64,000 nt of DNA from Parashewanella tropica (GCF_004358445.1 NZ_CP037951.1:3297001-3361000), one strand, 5' to 3'. Numbered from the stretch's first letter, positions 16,655 to 26,846 are shown. Program-made: numbers and translations. The notes: generated by a model not told the origin, from the sequence alone.

Positions 16655-18910
16655 TTACTTCAACTCTCGATTTAAGAAATCAGCCAATGATTTATATAAG
16701 TGATTTCTAACTTTTTCACCACGCATCGAGTGCTTAGACCCTGGATAATCAATCATTTTAAATAGCTTACCTTCGTCCTGAAGCGCTTTATAAACTCGAG
16801 TGCTGTTTTCAAATAATACGTTATCATCTGCCATACCGTGATACATCAACAGTCCAGATTGATAGCCTTTCACATATGGCATCACGCTGCTGAGCTCATA
16901 ACCTTTTTTATTGGTATTTGGGTTACCTAAATAGCGCTCAGTGTAGTGAGTATCATACAAGTGCCAATCCGTTACAGGAGCACCTGAAATCGCCGCTTTA
17001 AAATAATCAGGCGCTTTGAAAATACCCATCAACGCCATATAACCACCGTAACTGTGGCCGTAAATCGCAACGTTTTTCTTATCAACAAACGGCAAGGTTC
17101 TTAGATAATCAACACCCACTTTTTGGTCGTTTAATTCAACTTCACCAAGGTGTTTATAAATTGGAAACTCAAACTTAGTGCCACGATTGGCGCTTCCACG
17201 GTTATCCAGCTGGAAAACCACAAAGCCATTTTGCACTAGATATTGAGTAAAATAGTCTTGAGATGACCAGCTATTGGTTACGCGCTGAGCGTGAGGTCCG
17301 CCATAAACTCGAACCACAACCGGATACTTTTTGTTAGCGTCAAACGGCACTGGCTTAAATAAACGCGAGTACAAGGTTTGTCCATCATCTGCTTTTAAAG
17401 TTTTAAATTGCGGAACCTGCCATAAGCCTGCATACGGATATAACGGATGACCTTTCGCCACTTTGTTTTGCTCAATCCAAGAGATGAGTTTACCCGTTGA
17501 GTTGTGTAAACTGATTTGCGGTGGTTGAGTCAAACTGTTGAAGTAGTCTAAATAAATGCTCTTTTTCTTAGCAAACACCGCATTGTGCATACCGTGTTTT
17601 TTACTCAGCTTTTCTATCTTGCCACCCGTTAATTTCACACGATAAAGCTGGCGTTCAACTGGCGTATCTTTACGACCTGTAAAATAAATCCAGCCTGACT
17701 TTTCAGCTACATGAGAAATGGCATCAACCGCCCACTGACCTTGAGTGAGTTGTTTCTTTAGCTTGCCATCAACACCGTAAAGGTAGATATGAGAAAAGCC
17801 ATCGCGCTCAGACGTCCATAAAAAATCCGGCTGTTGCTTCAAAAAGCGTAGGTTTTTATGAAGATTGATCCACGCTTTACTGCGCTCTTGTACCAACAAT
17901 TTTGAGGTTTTAGGTTTAGTAACATCAACCACGCGTAACTGTAAGTCTTGTTGATCACGGCTTTGCCATTGATAAGACAAGTGCTTACTATCAGGTAACC
18001 ACTTCACGCGAGGCAGGTAAATGTCTTTATTTTTACCTAAATTAACCCACTGAGTGTTGCCTGACTTCACCTCGACCACACCTAATGCAATTTCTACATT
18101 GGTTTTGCCCGCATAGGGATAACGCTGCTGAGTTAGCTTAATCCCATCGGCATAAATTTCATTACGTGTTACTAACTCTACGCCTGACTCATCAACGCGA
18201 GTAAAGGCAATTTTAGACTCATCCGCTGACCACCAGTAGCCTGTGTAACGTCCCATTTCTTCTTGAGCAACAAACTCAGCCATACCGTTTTTGATCGCGC
18301 CGCCACCGTCTTTGGTTAACGCGGTGAGCTTTTTATTGGCTAAATTCAGAACGAATACGTTTTGATCACGAATAAACGAAACAAAGTGACCTTTAGGAGA
18401 TAGCTTGGCATCGGTTGCAAAGCCTTCGCCGATTGGCAACGAAGAAACTTTACCGCTAGATAAACTGAATAAATACAGTTTGCCGCTAGCTGGGATCAGT
18501 ACGAACTTTCCATCCGCTGACCACTGATATTCCATGATCCCTTGGCCATAAATGCGCTGGCGCTCACGACGTGCTTTTTCTTCATCAGACAACTCACCAG
18601 AAGCTAATTTGTCAGCGTTAACCAGAATACTGGTTTTTCCTGTTTTAACGTCCACTTGCCACAAATCATAAAAGCTTTGGTTATCAGCACGACCAGCAAG
18701 ATACGTTACTCTTCTGCCATCTGGGGAAAGTTTTAGCCCTCTAGGGCTTTTACCTGCTAACGCAGGAGAGGCATTCATACGTTCGATGGTAAGTGATTCC
18801 TTACCACCTGTTAGCATTGATTCAGACGCATGAAGCTGTGGAGAGACCAATTGCGCACTTAAACATAACGCTACACCCGTAAGTGCAGTCTTAAGCCATG
18901 TAGGTTTCAT
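16655..18910 (-). CDS. Dipeptidyl peptidase IV, family S9B
   Basis: A 751-residue exported serine peptidase that removes X-Pro or X-Ala dipeptides from peptide N-termini. Signal peptide at about 1-28. A beta-propeller covers roughly 50-500. The alpha/beta hydrolase domain has the nucleophile in GHSYGGY, the acid in HGMADDNV and the base in GSKHSM; all three are intact. YGGPHAQ and DNRGSANRG are typical S9B signatures. Length agrees with bacterial DPP4. A promoter probably lies in the 150-bp divergent gap to the RING-finger gene. Confidence 0.93.
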   Translation of the reverse strand: MKPTWLKTALTGVALCLSAQLVSPQLHASESMLTGGKESLTIERMNASPALAGKSPRGLKLSPDGRRVTYLAGRADNQSFYDLWQVDVKTGKTSILVNADKLASGELSDEEKARRERQRIYGQGIMEYQWSADGKFVLIPASGKLYLFSLSSGKVSSLPIGEGFATDAKLSPKGHFVSFIRDQNVFVLNLANKKLTALTKDGGGAIKNGMAEFVAQEEMGRYTGYWWSADESKIAFTRVDESGVELVTRNEIYADGIKLTQQRYPYAGKTNVEIALGVVEVKSGNTQWVNLGKNKDIYLPRVKWLPDSKHLSYQWQSRDQQDLQLRVVDVTKPKTSKLLVQERSKAWINLHKNLRFLKQQPDFLWTSERDGFSHIYLYGVDGKLKKQLTQGQWAVDAISHVAEKSGWIYFTGRKDTPVERQLYRVKLTGGKIEKLSKKHGMHNAVFAKKKSIYLDYFNSLTQPPQISLHNSTGKLISWIEQNKVAKGHPLYPYAGLWQVPQFKTLKADDGQTLYSRLFKPVPFDANKKYPVVVRVYGGPHAQRVTNSWSSQDYFTQYLVQNGFVVFQLDNRGSANRGTKFEFPIYKHLGEVELNDQKVGVDYLRTLPFVDKKNVAIYGHSYGGYMALMGIFKAPDYFKAAISGAPVTDWHLYDTHYTERYLGNPNTNKKGYELSSVMPYVKGYQSGLLMYHGMADDNVLFENSTRVYKALQDEGKLFKMIDYPGSKHSMRGEKVRNHLYKSLADFLNRELK

Positions 18911-19057
18911 CGTTATAACCTTAGTTAGAATTTGTCGTTATTCTGCCAGAACAGGTTTAAAAGAGAAATCTGTAAAAGTGGGTAAACTAGGAATTAAGCT
19001 TTTTTCATAACTGTACGAAATCTCTATATAAAAAGGTACATTGAGTATTATTTATTG

Positions 19058-19789
19058 ATGGATAACACCATGGCTACTGCACATACTCCTGAAGCATCTA
19101 TCGTCTTAAATACCATCTTTTTACCTAAACTGGATCCCAATCAAAAAGATCAAGAAGATGATACAGGGTATATTTTCGAAAGATACGGTAGACGTTGGAA
19201 GTTTTCACATCAGGATGGTGTTAGTCGTTGTGGGATTTGTCTTACACGCCCAGCTATACTGAATTTCTGTGAAAATGATAAGCATTTTTTTTGTAAACCT
19301 TGCATAGATAAACACATCGACACAAGACCCGAAGGTGTTTATTGGGATGATAAACGTGCATGTCCAAATTGTCGTAGAGAAGTCCCTATCGCCGATGCAA
19401 AAAGGCTCATAGAAGAAAAAAATACGCAAACCACAGTGAATGACATTAATGTTTCTTGTATGGCCTGCGATGGTGTGGTTTTACTCGGCATGCTAGAACA
19501 ACACCCACAAGATTGTGTCGCCCAAAAAGCTGAACGTCTTGAAAAATACAATAAAAAGTACAGAGTTGATAAACAAGAAGACGATTCACATAATGGCCTC
19601 GATCCTGAGAAGATGGGTATACGTCAATATTTGAAAGCTAGCCAAGACCAAGGGATCCCGATTGTCACAGAAATAAATGGGCGAGCCGACGAAGTAACCC
19701 CACTTCTCCCTAATAATAGACTGCACAATATACAAGACGCACCAAATCGGCAGCGTAGAAATAGATTTCTTTGTTGCCTCTGCATATAA
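19058..19789 (+). CDS. RING-finger protein with C-terminal CaaX motif, candidate host-directed effector
   Basis: A 243-residue Cys/His-rich protein unlike ordinary bacterial genes. Residues 58-105 fit a C3HC4 RING finger: C58-x2-C61-x9-C71-x4-H76-x2-C79-x2-C82-x19-C102-x2-C105. A second finger, C134-x2-C137-x11-H149-x3-C153, resembles a TRAF-type zinc finger. E212-V-T-P-L-L217 is an acidic di-leucine sorting motif. The C-terminus is a polybasic stretch (RQRRNRF) and then C-C-L-C-I, whose last four residues form a CaaX box. RING domains recruit E2 enzymes in eukaryotes, and CaaX tails are prenylated there. There is no signal peptide, so a dedicated secretion system would be needed. The ATG at 19058 is preferred over TTG 19055. 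Function is inferred, not shown. Confidence 0.8.
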   Translation: MDNTMATAHTPEASIVLNTIFLPKLDPNQKDQEDDTGYIFERYGRRWKFSHQDGVSRCGICLTRPAILNFCENDKHFFCKPCIDKHIDTRPEGVYWDDKRACPNCRREVPIADAKRLIEEKNTQTTVNDINVSCMACDGVVLLGMLEQHPQDCVAQKAERLEKYNKKYRVDKQEDDSHNGLDPEKMGIRQYLKASQDQGIPIVTEINGRADEVTPLLPNNRLHNIQDAPNRQRRNRFLCCLCI

Positions 19790-19855
19790 AACAAAGTATT
19801 CCTGATCAATAACATTTTCAAAATGAAATTACATTAAAGCTAATGTATGATCCGC

Positions 19856-19878
19856 AAGCAAAAGCCCCTCTTTTGCTT
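19856..19878 (+). promoter_or_regulatory. Leader stem-loop directly upstream of fbp
   Basis: AAGCAAAAG and CTTTTGCTT form a perfect 9-bp stem with a 5-nt CCCCT loop, ending two bases before the AAGGA ribosome site of fbp. It could influence translation initiation or stabilise the transcript. It lacks a long U-tract before the gene. Confidence 0.4.
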
Positions 19879-19890
19879 TAAGGATCGTCA

Positions 19891-20853
19891 ATGCAAACCT
19901 TTACTCAGTTTTTAGCAGAAACGTCAGTTTCTCCCTCATTAAGCCAGTTACTTCATACCCTTACTATAACTTCTAAAGAGATCAGCCATGCTGTTCAACA
20001 TGGTGCTTTGGCAGGCGTACTTGGAGCAACCGAACAAGAAAATGTGCAAGGGGAAACCCAAAAGAAGCTAGACGTTATTACCAATGACATGCTTAAGGAC
20101 GCATTAGCCGAAGATTCAACGGTAAAAGGCATTGCCTCAGAAGAAGAAGATGATGTCGTCGCAGCCAATACTAACGGTGAGTTTTTAGTAAGTTTTGATC
20201 CCCTTGATGGTTCTTCAAATATCGATATTAACTCGTTAGTAGGTACGATTTTTTCAGTTTTACCCGCTAAAGATGGTGAATTGACTCAGCAGCATTTTTT
20301 ACAAGCAGGTCGTAATCAAGTAGCGGCTGGTTATGTGCTTTATGGTCCATCAACCATGTTAACGCTCACCACTGGTAATGGCGTATTTATGTTTACCCTT
20401 TGCCCTGATAGCAATGAATTTATGTTGACGGAATCGAATGTCACCATTCCTGCGGACACAAAAGAATTTGCCATCAATATGTCTAATCAGCGCTTCTGGC
20501 AACCAGCAATGCAAAACTATATTGACGATCTTCTAAAAGGCGATACTGGCGTTCGTGGTAAAAACTTTAATATGCGTTGGATTGCAGCCATGGTAGGTGA
20601 TGTACATCGTGTGCTTTCTCGTGGCGGTTTATTTACTTATCCAACCGATACTAAGAACCCAGTAAAACCATTTAAGCTGCGCTTAATGTACGAAGCCAAT
20701 CCTATGGCATTGTTAGTTGAACAAGCACAAGGCAAAGCTTCAACAGGTTATGAAGATATTTTGGATATCCAACCAACTGAAATCCACCAGCGTGTCGCGG
20801 TAATTTTGGGCTCAAGTAACGAGGTGGACGCTTGCTTGCAATATCACAGTTAA
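19891..20853 (+). CDS. fbp: Fructose-1,6-bisphosphatase class 1
   Basis: A 320-residue gluconeogenic enzyme that hydrolyses fructose-1,6-bisphosphate to fructose-6-phosphate. The metal and phosphate sites are visible: ASEEEDD near 87-93, [11 protein letters not shown] near 110-120, and [17 protein letters not shown] near the C-terminus. The ribosome site AAGGA is 6 bases before the ATG. It stands alone between the RING-finger gene and a chemoreceptor. Confidence 0.95.
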   Translation: MQTFTQFLAETSVSPSLSQLLHTLTITSKEISHAVQHGALAGVLGATEQENVQGETQKKLDVITNDMLKDALAEDSTVKGIASEEEDDVVAANTNGEFLVSFDPLDGSSNIDINSLVGTIFSVLPAKDGELTQQHFLQAGRNQVAAGYVLYGPSTMLTLTTGNGVFMFTLCPDSNEFMLTESNVTIPADTKEFAINMSNQRFWQPAMQNYIDDLLKGDTGVRGKNFNMRWIAAMVGDVHRVLSRGGLFTYPTDTKNPVKPFKLRLMYEANPMALLVEQAQGKASTGYEDILDIQPTEIHQRVAVILGSSNEVDACLQYHS

Positions 20854-20872
20854 TAATAGGTATCATCTAACC

Positions 20873-20947
20873 GTCGCTATGATCTAAGTGCCTGTCGATA
20901 AGTTCTTTGAAACTTATGGTCAGGTACTTGCTGTTCGTCATAGCGAC
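20873..20947. repeat. 75-bp nested imperfect hairpin downstream of fbp
   Basis: Three nested inverted pairs stack in order: GTCGCTATGA with TCATAGCGAC, AAGTGCCTG with CAGGTACTT, and ATAAGTT with AACTTAT. Together they make one long cruciform-like structure. No U-tract follows, so it is not a standard terminator. It may be a palindromic repeat unit or an mRNA 3'-end stabiliser. Confidence 0.5.
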
Positions 20948-20981
20948 AACATTGTTCTCAACACAGTATCCACATAAACTA

Positions 20982-20995
20982 TTGATCTCAATCAA
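20982..20995 (+). promoter_or_regulatory. Perfect FNR-type (EtrA/Fnr) box upstream of the Aer-like receptor
   Basis: TTGATCTCAATCAA matches the FNR consensus TTGATnnnnATCAA at every defined base. It is 66 bp before the receptor start codon, a position compatible with activation in low oxygen. Confidence 0.7.
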
Positions 20996-21061
20996 AGTTC
21001 ATCGCTAAACGATTGATAGCATACGGGCCTATTTGTAAAAAAGACAACATTAAGCCCTACA

Positions 21062-22615
21062 ATGAATTCGCAATCTTCAGATCACTTAAACCGCACAAAT
21101 ACAGAGACCACCTTTTCTAAAGACTTAGAACTGATCTCCACGACAGACGAACAAGGTAACATCATTTATGTTAACCAAGCGTTTATTGAGGTCTCAGGGT
21201 ATTCAGAAGAAGAATTGATTGGGCAGCCCCATAATATTATTCGTCATCCAGATATGCCTAAAGCCGCGTTTAAAGGTATGTGGGAAGCGATTCAAGCAGG
21301 CAGGCCTTGGCGGGGAATTGTAAAAAATCAGACAAAACAAGGGGAATACTACTGGGTTGACACCTTTGTGACTCCAATTTTTGAGCAAGGTAAAGTTAAA
21401 GGGTATCAGTCCGTTCGCACTAAACCTCAGCAAAAGCATATCAACAAAGCCAGTCAAATTTTTCAACAATTAAATCAAGGGAAAGCCCTTAATACAGGAA
21501 TATCCTTAACCCAAAAAAGAATATTTTCTGGGATATCTGCAACTGTTGGGCTTTTGTTAGCGGGATATTTCATTGATTGGATGGTAATACCGACTGGTAT
21601 AGCATTAATGGCGTTTAATTTAGCCATTTTCTATGATGAAGCTTTTCGAGTCCCAGCTACCGTATTGAAAATGCAACAAGAACTCGATCCCGTAAGCCGT
21701 TTGGTTTATTGCGGACAAACCACCTCGTCTACTCTGGCATTTCAAATCTCAATGCTGAACAGCAAACTTAAAGGCGTGTTAGGACGAACACACGATCAAG
21801 CCGAACAGTTACAGAGTATTGCCGATGATCTTGTTTATTCAACCCAAAAAGTTCACGTCAGTTTAGAAGACGAACAACATAAAGTGTCTTCGATTGCCAC
21901 TGCGATTGAACAAATGCAATCGACTATTGCTGATGTTGCCCAAAATGCCAACTCAACTTCTGAGCAGTTAGAGCAAGCAAACACTTGGTGTCAGGGCTCC
22001 CAGCAATCCATCAATGACAATAAAATGAATATTAAACGTCTATCAAAAGAAGTTTCTGATGCAGCTAACAATGCGGTACTTCTCAATAATGAAGCCGAGC
22101 AAGTCGCCAGTGCTATGTCTGAAATTGATGCCATTGCTGAACAAACTAACTTACTAGCATTAAACGCTGCGATTGAAGCCGCACGTGCGGGCGACCAAGG
22201 TCGCGGCTTTGCTGTCGTTGCTGATGAAGTTCGAGCACTTTCCAATCGAACAAGACAATCTACTAGCACCATTTCTGAAAGCATCGAACGAACCTTTGGC
22301 ATGTTGAATAATTGGGTCACTCAACTGAAACAAAGCGAACAAGAGGCAAACAATTGCGTCAATTTGATCTCTGAATCAGCCCAACAAATCGACAAAATCT
22401 ATCATGGCATGAATACCATAAATGAATTTGCAAAAGATAATGCGGTTGCCGCACTTCAGCAAAACCAAGTGATAACAGAGCTTTCTGAAAATATGCAAAA
22501 AATTAGGGTTCTTAGTCGAGATAACTTTCAAGCCATCGAAGTGATTGAGCAAGCATCAGTACACGTTAAGCACCAAGTTGATAAAGCCAAAAACCTAAGA
22601 CATACCTTTGGGTAA
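21062..22615 (+). CDS. Aer-like methyl-accepting chemoreceptor with PAS domain
   Basis: A 517-residue energy- or redox-taxis transducer. A PAS domain (about 20-120) carries [21 protein letters not shown]-type residues typical of the FAD-binding Aer PAS. A paired hydrophobic stretch at about 157-190 anchors it in the inner membrane. The cytoplasmic signalling domain has the hairpin [18 protein letters not shown] followed by [14 protein letters not shown]. The usual periplasmic ligand domain is absent, as in Aer. It would sense redox state and control CheA. A perfect FNR box upstream suggests induction in low oxygen. Confidence 0.88.
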   Translation: MNSQSSDHLNRTNTETTFSKDLELISTTDEQGNIIYVNQAFIEVSGYSEEELIGQPHNIIRHPDMPKAAFKGMWEAIQAGRPWRGIVKNQTKQGEYYWVDTFVTPIFEQGKVKGYQSVRTKPQQKHINKASQIFQQLNQGKALNTGISLTQKRIFSGISATVGLLLAGYFIDWMVIPTGIALMAFNLAIFYDEAFRVPATVLKMQQELDPVSRLVYCGQTTSSTLAFQISMLNSKLKGVLGRTHDQAEQLQSIADDLVYSTQKVHVSLEDEQHKVSSIATAIEQMQSTIADVAQNANSTSEQLEQANTWCQGSQQSINDNKMNIKRLSKEVSDAANNAVLLNNEAEQVASAMSEIDAIAEQTNLLALNAAIEAARAGDQGRGFAVVADEVRALSNRTRQSTSTISESIERTFGMLNNWVTQLKQSEQEANNCVNLISESAQQIDKIYHGMNTINEFAKDNAVAALQQNQVITELSENMQKIRVLSRDNFQAIEVIEQASVHVKHQVDKAKNLRHTFG

Positions 22616-22847
22616 CCTATTTTACGCATATTTAACACACCAAAAAGGATTTTTTATTCAAAAATAAAGCATAAGTAGCACTTTTAATCCATTTGCAATA
22701 TTAATAATTTACAGGGTAATGATAACTCGGTAAGCTTGCGCCATAATTTAAAGCCTGATTTTTTTGCCAAAGGGAAAATCCGCTGCATAACTACTCAGAG
22801 CTTTAAACAAAACAGTTACAGCCTATTTGAACTGAGGTGTAAAACCA

Positions 22848-24206
22848 GTGTCAAAACAAAAACAAAAACACAACATAAAAACCATACTTACTTTTGCCAT
22901 TCCTTCACTGCTTGGGTTATTGTTTTTTATGACTCCCGTACAATACGATGGCAATATCACTATTCCGATTGCGGTCGTTGCTAAATTTCTACAAAGTGAA
23001 TTTACCCATATTATTCACCCTTTATTGGTGATATGTGTGGTTGCCATGAGTGTGTTAACTCTGACAGTAAAAGCCATTAAACCCAAAGCAATTTTAAATA
23101 ATCACTTTCTCAATGAGTTACTGAACCCTAATTGGTTTTGGTCAATAACTCGATGTGTGGGTGGCTTATTCATTGTTTTGACTTACTTAGAAATAGGTCC
23201 TGAAATGATCCGCTCGGGTGATACTGGGGGGTTAGTCTTTCATGACTTACTGCCTGTGTTGTTCTCAGTATTCATTATTGCAGGCCTGTTATTACCACTA
23301 TTACTCAATTTTGGTTTGCTAGAAATTGCGGGGGCTTTACTGGCAAAGATCATGCGCCCAGTATTTAAACTACCGGGTCGTAGCGCTATTGGTTGTATTA
23401 CTTCTTGGTTGGGCGATGGCTCAGTCGGAATTTTGATGACCGCGAAGCAATATGAAAACCATACCTTCACTAAGCGTGAAGCGGCAGTAATTGCAACGAA
23501 CTTCTCCGCGGTTTCAATTACCTTCAGTTTGGTGGTGATCACCCAAGTTAACTTAGCTCACTTGTTTGTACCTTTTTACTTAATTGTATGTGCGGCAGGC
23601 ATTGTGGCTGCGATCATCGTACCGAAATTACCACCACTGTCTCGTAAAGCCGACTTGTTTATTACCGGTGAAGCCAGAGAACACGATAAAGAGGTGATCC
23701 CAGCAGGGCGCAGCGCTTTATCTTGGGGATATGAATTAGCGTTAGATAAAGCCAGTAAAGCACCAAGCGTTAAAGCCTTCTTCCAAGAAGGTATCAAAAA
23801 CGTCGTTGATATGATTTTAGGTATCATCCCTGTTGTGATGGCAATCGGTACTATTGGTTTAATATTAGCCACATACACACCATTGTTTGATTACCTTGGT
23901 ATGCCATTTATTCCGCTACTTGAACTGATGCATGTACCAGAAGCGGCAGCTGCGTCCAAGACCATTATGATTGGCTTTGCTGATATGTTTTTACCAGCGA
24001 TTCTGGCATCAAGCATTCAATCGGATATGACTCGCTTTATCATTGCTTGTTTGTCTGTGACACAATTGATTTATATGAGTGAAGTTGGTGCATTGTTGAT
24101 TGGCAGTAAGATCCCAGTAAACTTCATTGACCTATTCTTAATCTTTATTTTCCGTACATTAGTCTGTTTACCAGTGATTGTTGGCTTATCTCATCTGGTT
24201 TTCTAA
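22848..24206 (+). CDS. YjiH-family membrane protein with nucleoside-recognition (Gate) domains
   Basis: A 452-residue inner-membrane protein with about ten hydrophobic helices. SWLGDGSVGILMTAKQYE and the later FADMFLPAILASS are typical of the Gate-domain YjiH family, whose substrate is not established. The GTG start is supported by GAGGT 9 bases upstream. It has its own terminator and no operon partner. Confidence 0.8.
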   Translation: MSKQKQKHNIKTILTFAIPSLLGLLFFMTPVQYDGNITIPIAVVAKFLQSEFTHIIHPLLVICVVAMSVLTLTVKAIKPKAILNNHFLNELLNPNWFWSITRCVGGLFIVLTYLEIGPEMIRSGDTGGLVFHDLLPVLFSVFIIAGLLLPLLLNFGLLEIAGALLAKIMRPVFKLPGRSAIGCITSWLGDGSVGILMTAKQYENHTFTKREAAVIATNFSAVSITFSLVVITQVNLAHLFVPFYLIVCAAGIVAAIIVPKLPPLSRKADLFITGEAREHDKEVIPAGRSALSWGYELALDKASKAPSVKAFFQEGIKNVVDMILGIIPVVMAIGTIGLILATYTPLFDYLGMPFIPLLELMHVPEAAAASKTIMIGFADMFLPAILASSIQSDMTRFIIACLSVTQLIYMSEVGALLIGSKIPVNFIDLFLIFIFRTLVCLPVIVGLSHLVF

Positions 24207-24215
24207 AAATGATAC

Positions 24216-24243
24216 ATGGTGATGGCAAGCCATCACCATTTTC
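24216..24243 (+). terminator. Terminator after the YjiH-family gene
   Basis: ATGGTGATGGC and GCCATCACCAT form an 11-bp stem with a tight 2-nt loop, followed by TTTC. It is 10 bases past the stop codon. Confidence 0.7.
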
Positions 24244-24308
24244 AGCTTCTATTCAGAACAAATAATGTAGATTGTATATTATGTCCTCTATTCTAGGCAT
24301 TATATTCA

Positions 24309-26846
24309 ATGGCATCTGGTGGTATTCCTCAATATCCTCCTCCGCGTACAAATAGCTACGCATATGCTAGTCCTACCTCAAGTGACAGAAATGAAACCGT
24401 TGTCATACCGCCTATTAAATCAACCTTATCTGATGAATACCGCAAGGGATTAGTCCGGTATGCAATAACACCGCTAGCTCAATTAGAAACACAAGTTAGC
24501 TCAGGACAATCCACTCGAATCTCATTACTAACCCAACAAGCAGAATCTAAAGGGATAACATTTACTGCCGCTCCTATCCACCCGGGTGAGATCTTCCAAG
24601 GTTCGAGGAATATTTTGGATCCTACATTCACTAAATTGACCACTTCAACAGATACAGACGCTATTTATGAAGGCACGCCAATTTCCGATATTTGTGGAGA
24701 ATACGATGCAGAACAGCAGCTAATGGCCAACTCACTTCTCTCGACAGGGCATAAAAATCGTTGTTTTCTCAATACAGTTCAAGTCCCCAAGAGCGTGCTA
24801 ATACAAGATGCAAAAAAAACACAAACCACTCCCTGGCCAACATCAACATCAGCTAATGTCACTAATGTGCTAATATTGGCCAATAAGTTAAATCGAAGAG
24901 TGATATTTTTTGACCCGTACCGAATCGATGGTCAGCAATTTGTGCTTCAACAACCTGATCTGACTTGCACAATCGGCTCCTTAGAGTCACTGCTAAGTCA
25001 GTTTCCATGCATAGGCAATACACCTCCAATCTTGGTAACCAGTGATCAAAGTCACTTATACCTGTTTCAGGACAGTGAAAAAATCGTTAAGTTTACATAT
25101 CACAGGCGGATCAAACAGTTTATCGATGCTATAGCCCAAACCGCCTTCTCTGATTGCTTAGGCTCCTTACCTGAAAGCTCAGTATTAGCTATTACACAAG
25201 TAGGCTACTTAACACGACTTCGTTTAGTGCCAACATATGAAGGGTTCAGTCTTCAATCATGTCAATGCGATGATTTTTTATTTGATACTGAACAGTATCT
25301 TCATTTTATTTTCAGCGTGTCACAGCAAATAGCATCTCAAAATCCAGACCCAGCTGCCTATAGAAGTTCCCAAGGAAGGACAGTGTTTCGAATGACTCAC
25401 GCCGCTGATACCGAACAATACCTCATCACAAAAGAGCAACTTTACCAGCTGGAAACTTATCACCGACAGTGGATTGAAAACGTTGGAAAACTACGGCGGT
25501 ATGCCATAAAAGGAGAAACAGAAGACCTAGAAGAGTTTAAGACATTAGCAGAGGCTTTAGCACAAGTTCAATTAAGTTTTGTCAGTGCTACAGGTGAGTT
25601 AAAAGAATCCATGTTCACCCTGTTAAGCCACATACCCTTTAATGAACGAATAAGAAGCTTAACTCAGCCAGACTCTTGCATAGTAAAGTGGTTTTTTCAG
25701 TTACAACCACTCACTGAAAAAGCGTTTCCTAAATCATCCCATCCCACTGGGCTATCTTATTTACCTACAGAAATAATTGCTTCTCTTTCTAGATGTCTAG
25801 AGCAACTAAAAAAATTCTCGACAGTTCATGAGGTCAACCAGAGTGATAAAGCGTTAAAAATCATAGAAACCTCAGTTCTACAACTGCTTACTTTAGATAA
25901 TCAAGGCCAACTCTCTGATCAAGATAAAAACAATTACATTCTTCCTATTTTCAATCAGCTTCAAAGATTAAAAATTACACCTGCGCAGCAATCTACTGAA
26001 GAAAACGGATTCTATGGAGTAGTTGTTACGGCTTTAGCAAAAGAACAACAAGAGGGAATCGTACAAATAGCAGCGCCAAAAAATGCATTCAGTACCATTA
26101 AATGGATCCGGGATCACTATCCAATCGATTCATTAACTGAAAAACAAAAGAGCATGCTTGAAATTAATTACGAAATCATCTTTGATTTATTAAGAACGTC
26201 TCCAACAGAGTACCCCAGAGCACTAAATAATTACCTACCAAACTTACAGACGAACGCCAGAGAGTATAGAAATTTGAACAGCATGAGTGAGCTACCATAC
26301 GGTGAACAAGAAATTTCATTATTTCATATTTATATGAACACCTTACATGAAAAGGTTTACCCTCCCATGCTCATACTTCAGGAACAACAACATAAATTTT
26401 TAAACCTGCTTCCAGTATTACAAGAGGAAATGTTAGGGCGACTATGGTTAAGCCCTGAAGAAATGAAGGCTGACATTCAAAGAGCAACCCATGCTACAGC
26501 GCAAAGAGCAGGATTGATCAGTGGTACAAAAAACAAGCGAGCCTTACCGTGGAAAAAAACCGCTTCTGAACAAGCCTTAGTATTAAGCCAATCACAGTTA
26601 CAAGTGATTTCAGGGCAATTGTCTATCAAACTGAAAAGAAGTGGCGAAATGGAATTACGATTAAATGAGAGAAAATGTTGTGAACTTACACCGAGCTTTC
26701 TAGTAAGATTAAGAACAGGGATAGGCCGACCAGCTCATCTCGTGTTAACAGATTGTTTATCTAACAACCCGAAAAGCTTTGATAGAACATGGGCAACACA
26801 CCGCAGCCAGCCCCCCTACAGAAAACAAGGGGGCTGGAGAGCTTAG
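24309..26846 (+). CDS. Large orphan protein with possible OTU-like cysteine protease region
   Basis: An 845-residue protein of no family I can name. The N-terminus is Pro/Ser/Thr rich (IPQYPPPRTNSYAYASPTSS) and looks disordered. Residues about 120-260 recall OTU deubiquitinases in layout: Cys152 in NRCFLNTV at the head of a helix, then helix ANKLNRRVIFFDP, then a strand ending SDQSHLYLF with His249. The canonical DGnC motif is not exact, so this is a hypothesis. The remaining 580 residues are mostly helical, without signal peptide or membrane segments. No good ribosome site precedes the ATG. It sits alone between conserved housekeeping genes, like the RING-finger gene 5 kb upstream. Confidence 0.55.
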   Translation: MASGGIPQYPPPRTNSYAYASPTSSDRNETVVIPPIKSTLSDEYRKGLVRYAITPLAQLETQVSSGQSTRISLLTQQAESKGITFTAAPIHPGEIFQGSRNILDPTFTKLTTSTDTDAIYEGTPISDICGEYDAEQQLMANSLLSTGHKNRCFLNTVQVPKSVLIQDAKKTQTTPWPTSTSANVTNVLILANKLNRRVIFFDPYRIDGQQFVLQQPDLTCTIGSLESLLSQFPCIGNTPPILVTSDQSHLYLFQDSEKIVKFTYHRRIKQFIDAIAQTAFSDCLGSLPESSVLAITQVGYLTRLRLVPTYEGFSLQSCQCDDFLFDTEQYLHFIFSVSQQIASQNPDPAAYRSSQGRTVFRMTHAADTEQYLITKEQLYQLETYHRQWIENVGKLRRYAIKGETEDLEEFKTLAEALAQVQLSFVSATGELKESMFTLLSHIPFNERIRSLTQPDSCIVKWFFQLQPLTEKAFPKSSHPTGLSYLPTEIIASLSRCLEQLKKFSTVHEVNQSDKALKIIETSVLQLLTLDNQGQLSDQDKNNYILPIFNQLQRLKITPAQQSTEENGFYGVVVTALAKEQQEGIVQIAAPKNAFSTIKWIRDHYPIDSLTEKQKSMLEINYEIIFDLLRTSPTEYPRALNNYLPNLQTNAREYRNLNSMSELPYGEQEISLFHIYMNTLHEKVYPPMLILQEQQHKFLNLLPVLQEEMLGRLWLSPEEMKADIQRATHATAQRAGLISGTKNKRALPWKKTASEQALVLSQSQLQVISGQLSIKLKRSGEMELRLNERKCCELTPSFLVRLRTGIGRPAHLVLTDCLSNNPKSFDRTWATHRSQPPYRKQGGWRA
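26807..26838 (+). other. GC-rich hairpin inside the 3' end of the orphan gene
   Basis: CCAGCCCCCCT and AAGGGGGCTGG can form an 11-bp GC-rich stem with one mismatch, inside the last codons. A second, weaker pair (AGGAGACG with CGTCCCCT) follows between the stop codon and the next gene. Neither has a U-tract. Confidence 0.45.

Noticed and set aside
22736-22984. 82-codon frame upstream of the YjiH-family gene
   Set aside because: It overlaps the start of the well-supported gene at 22848 in another frame and has unusual composition and no ribosome site.
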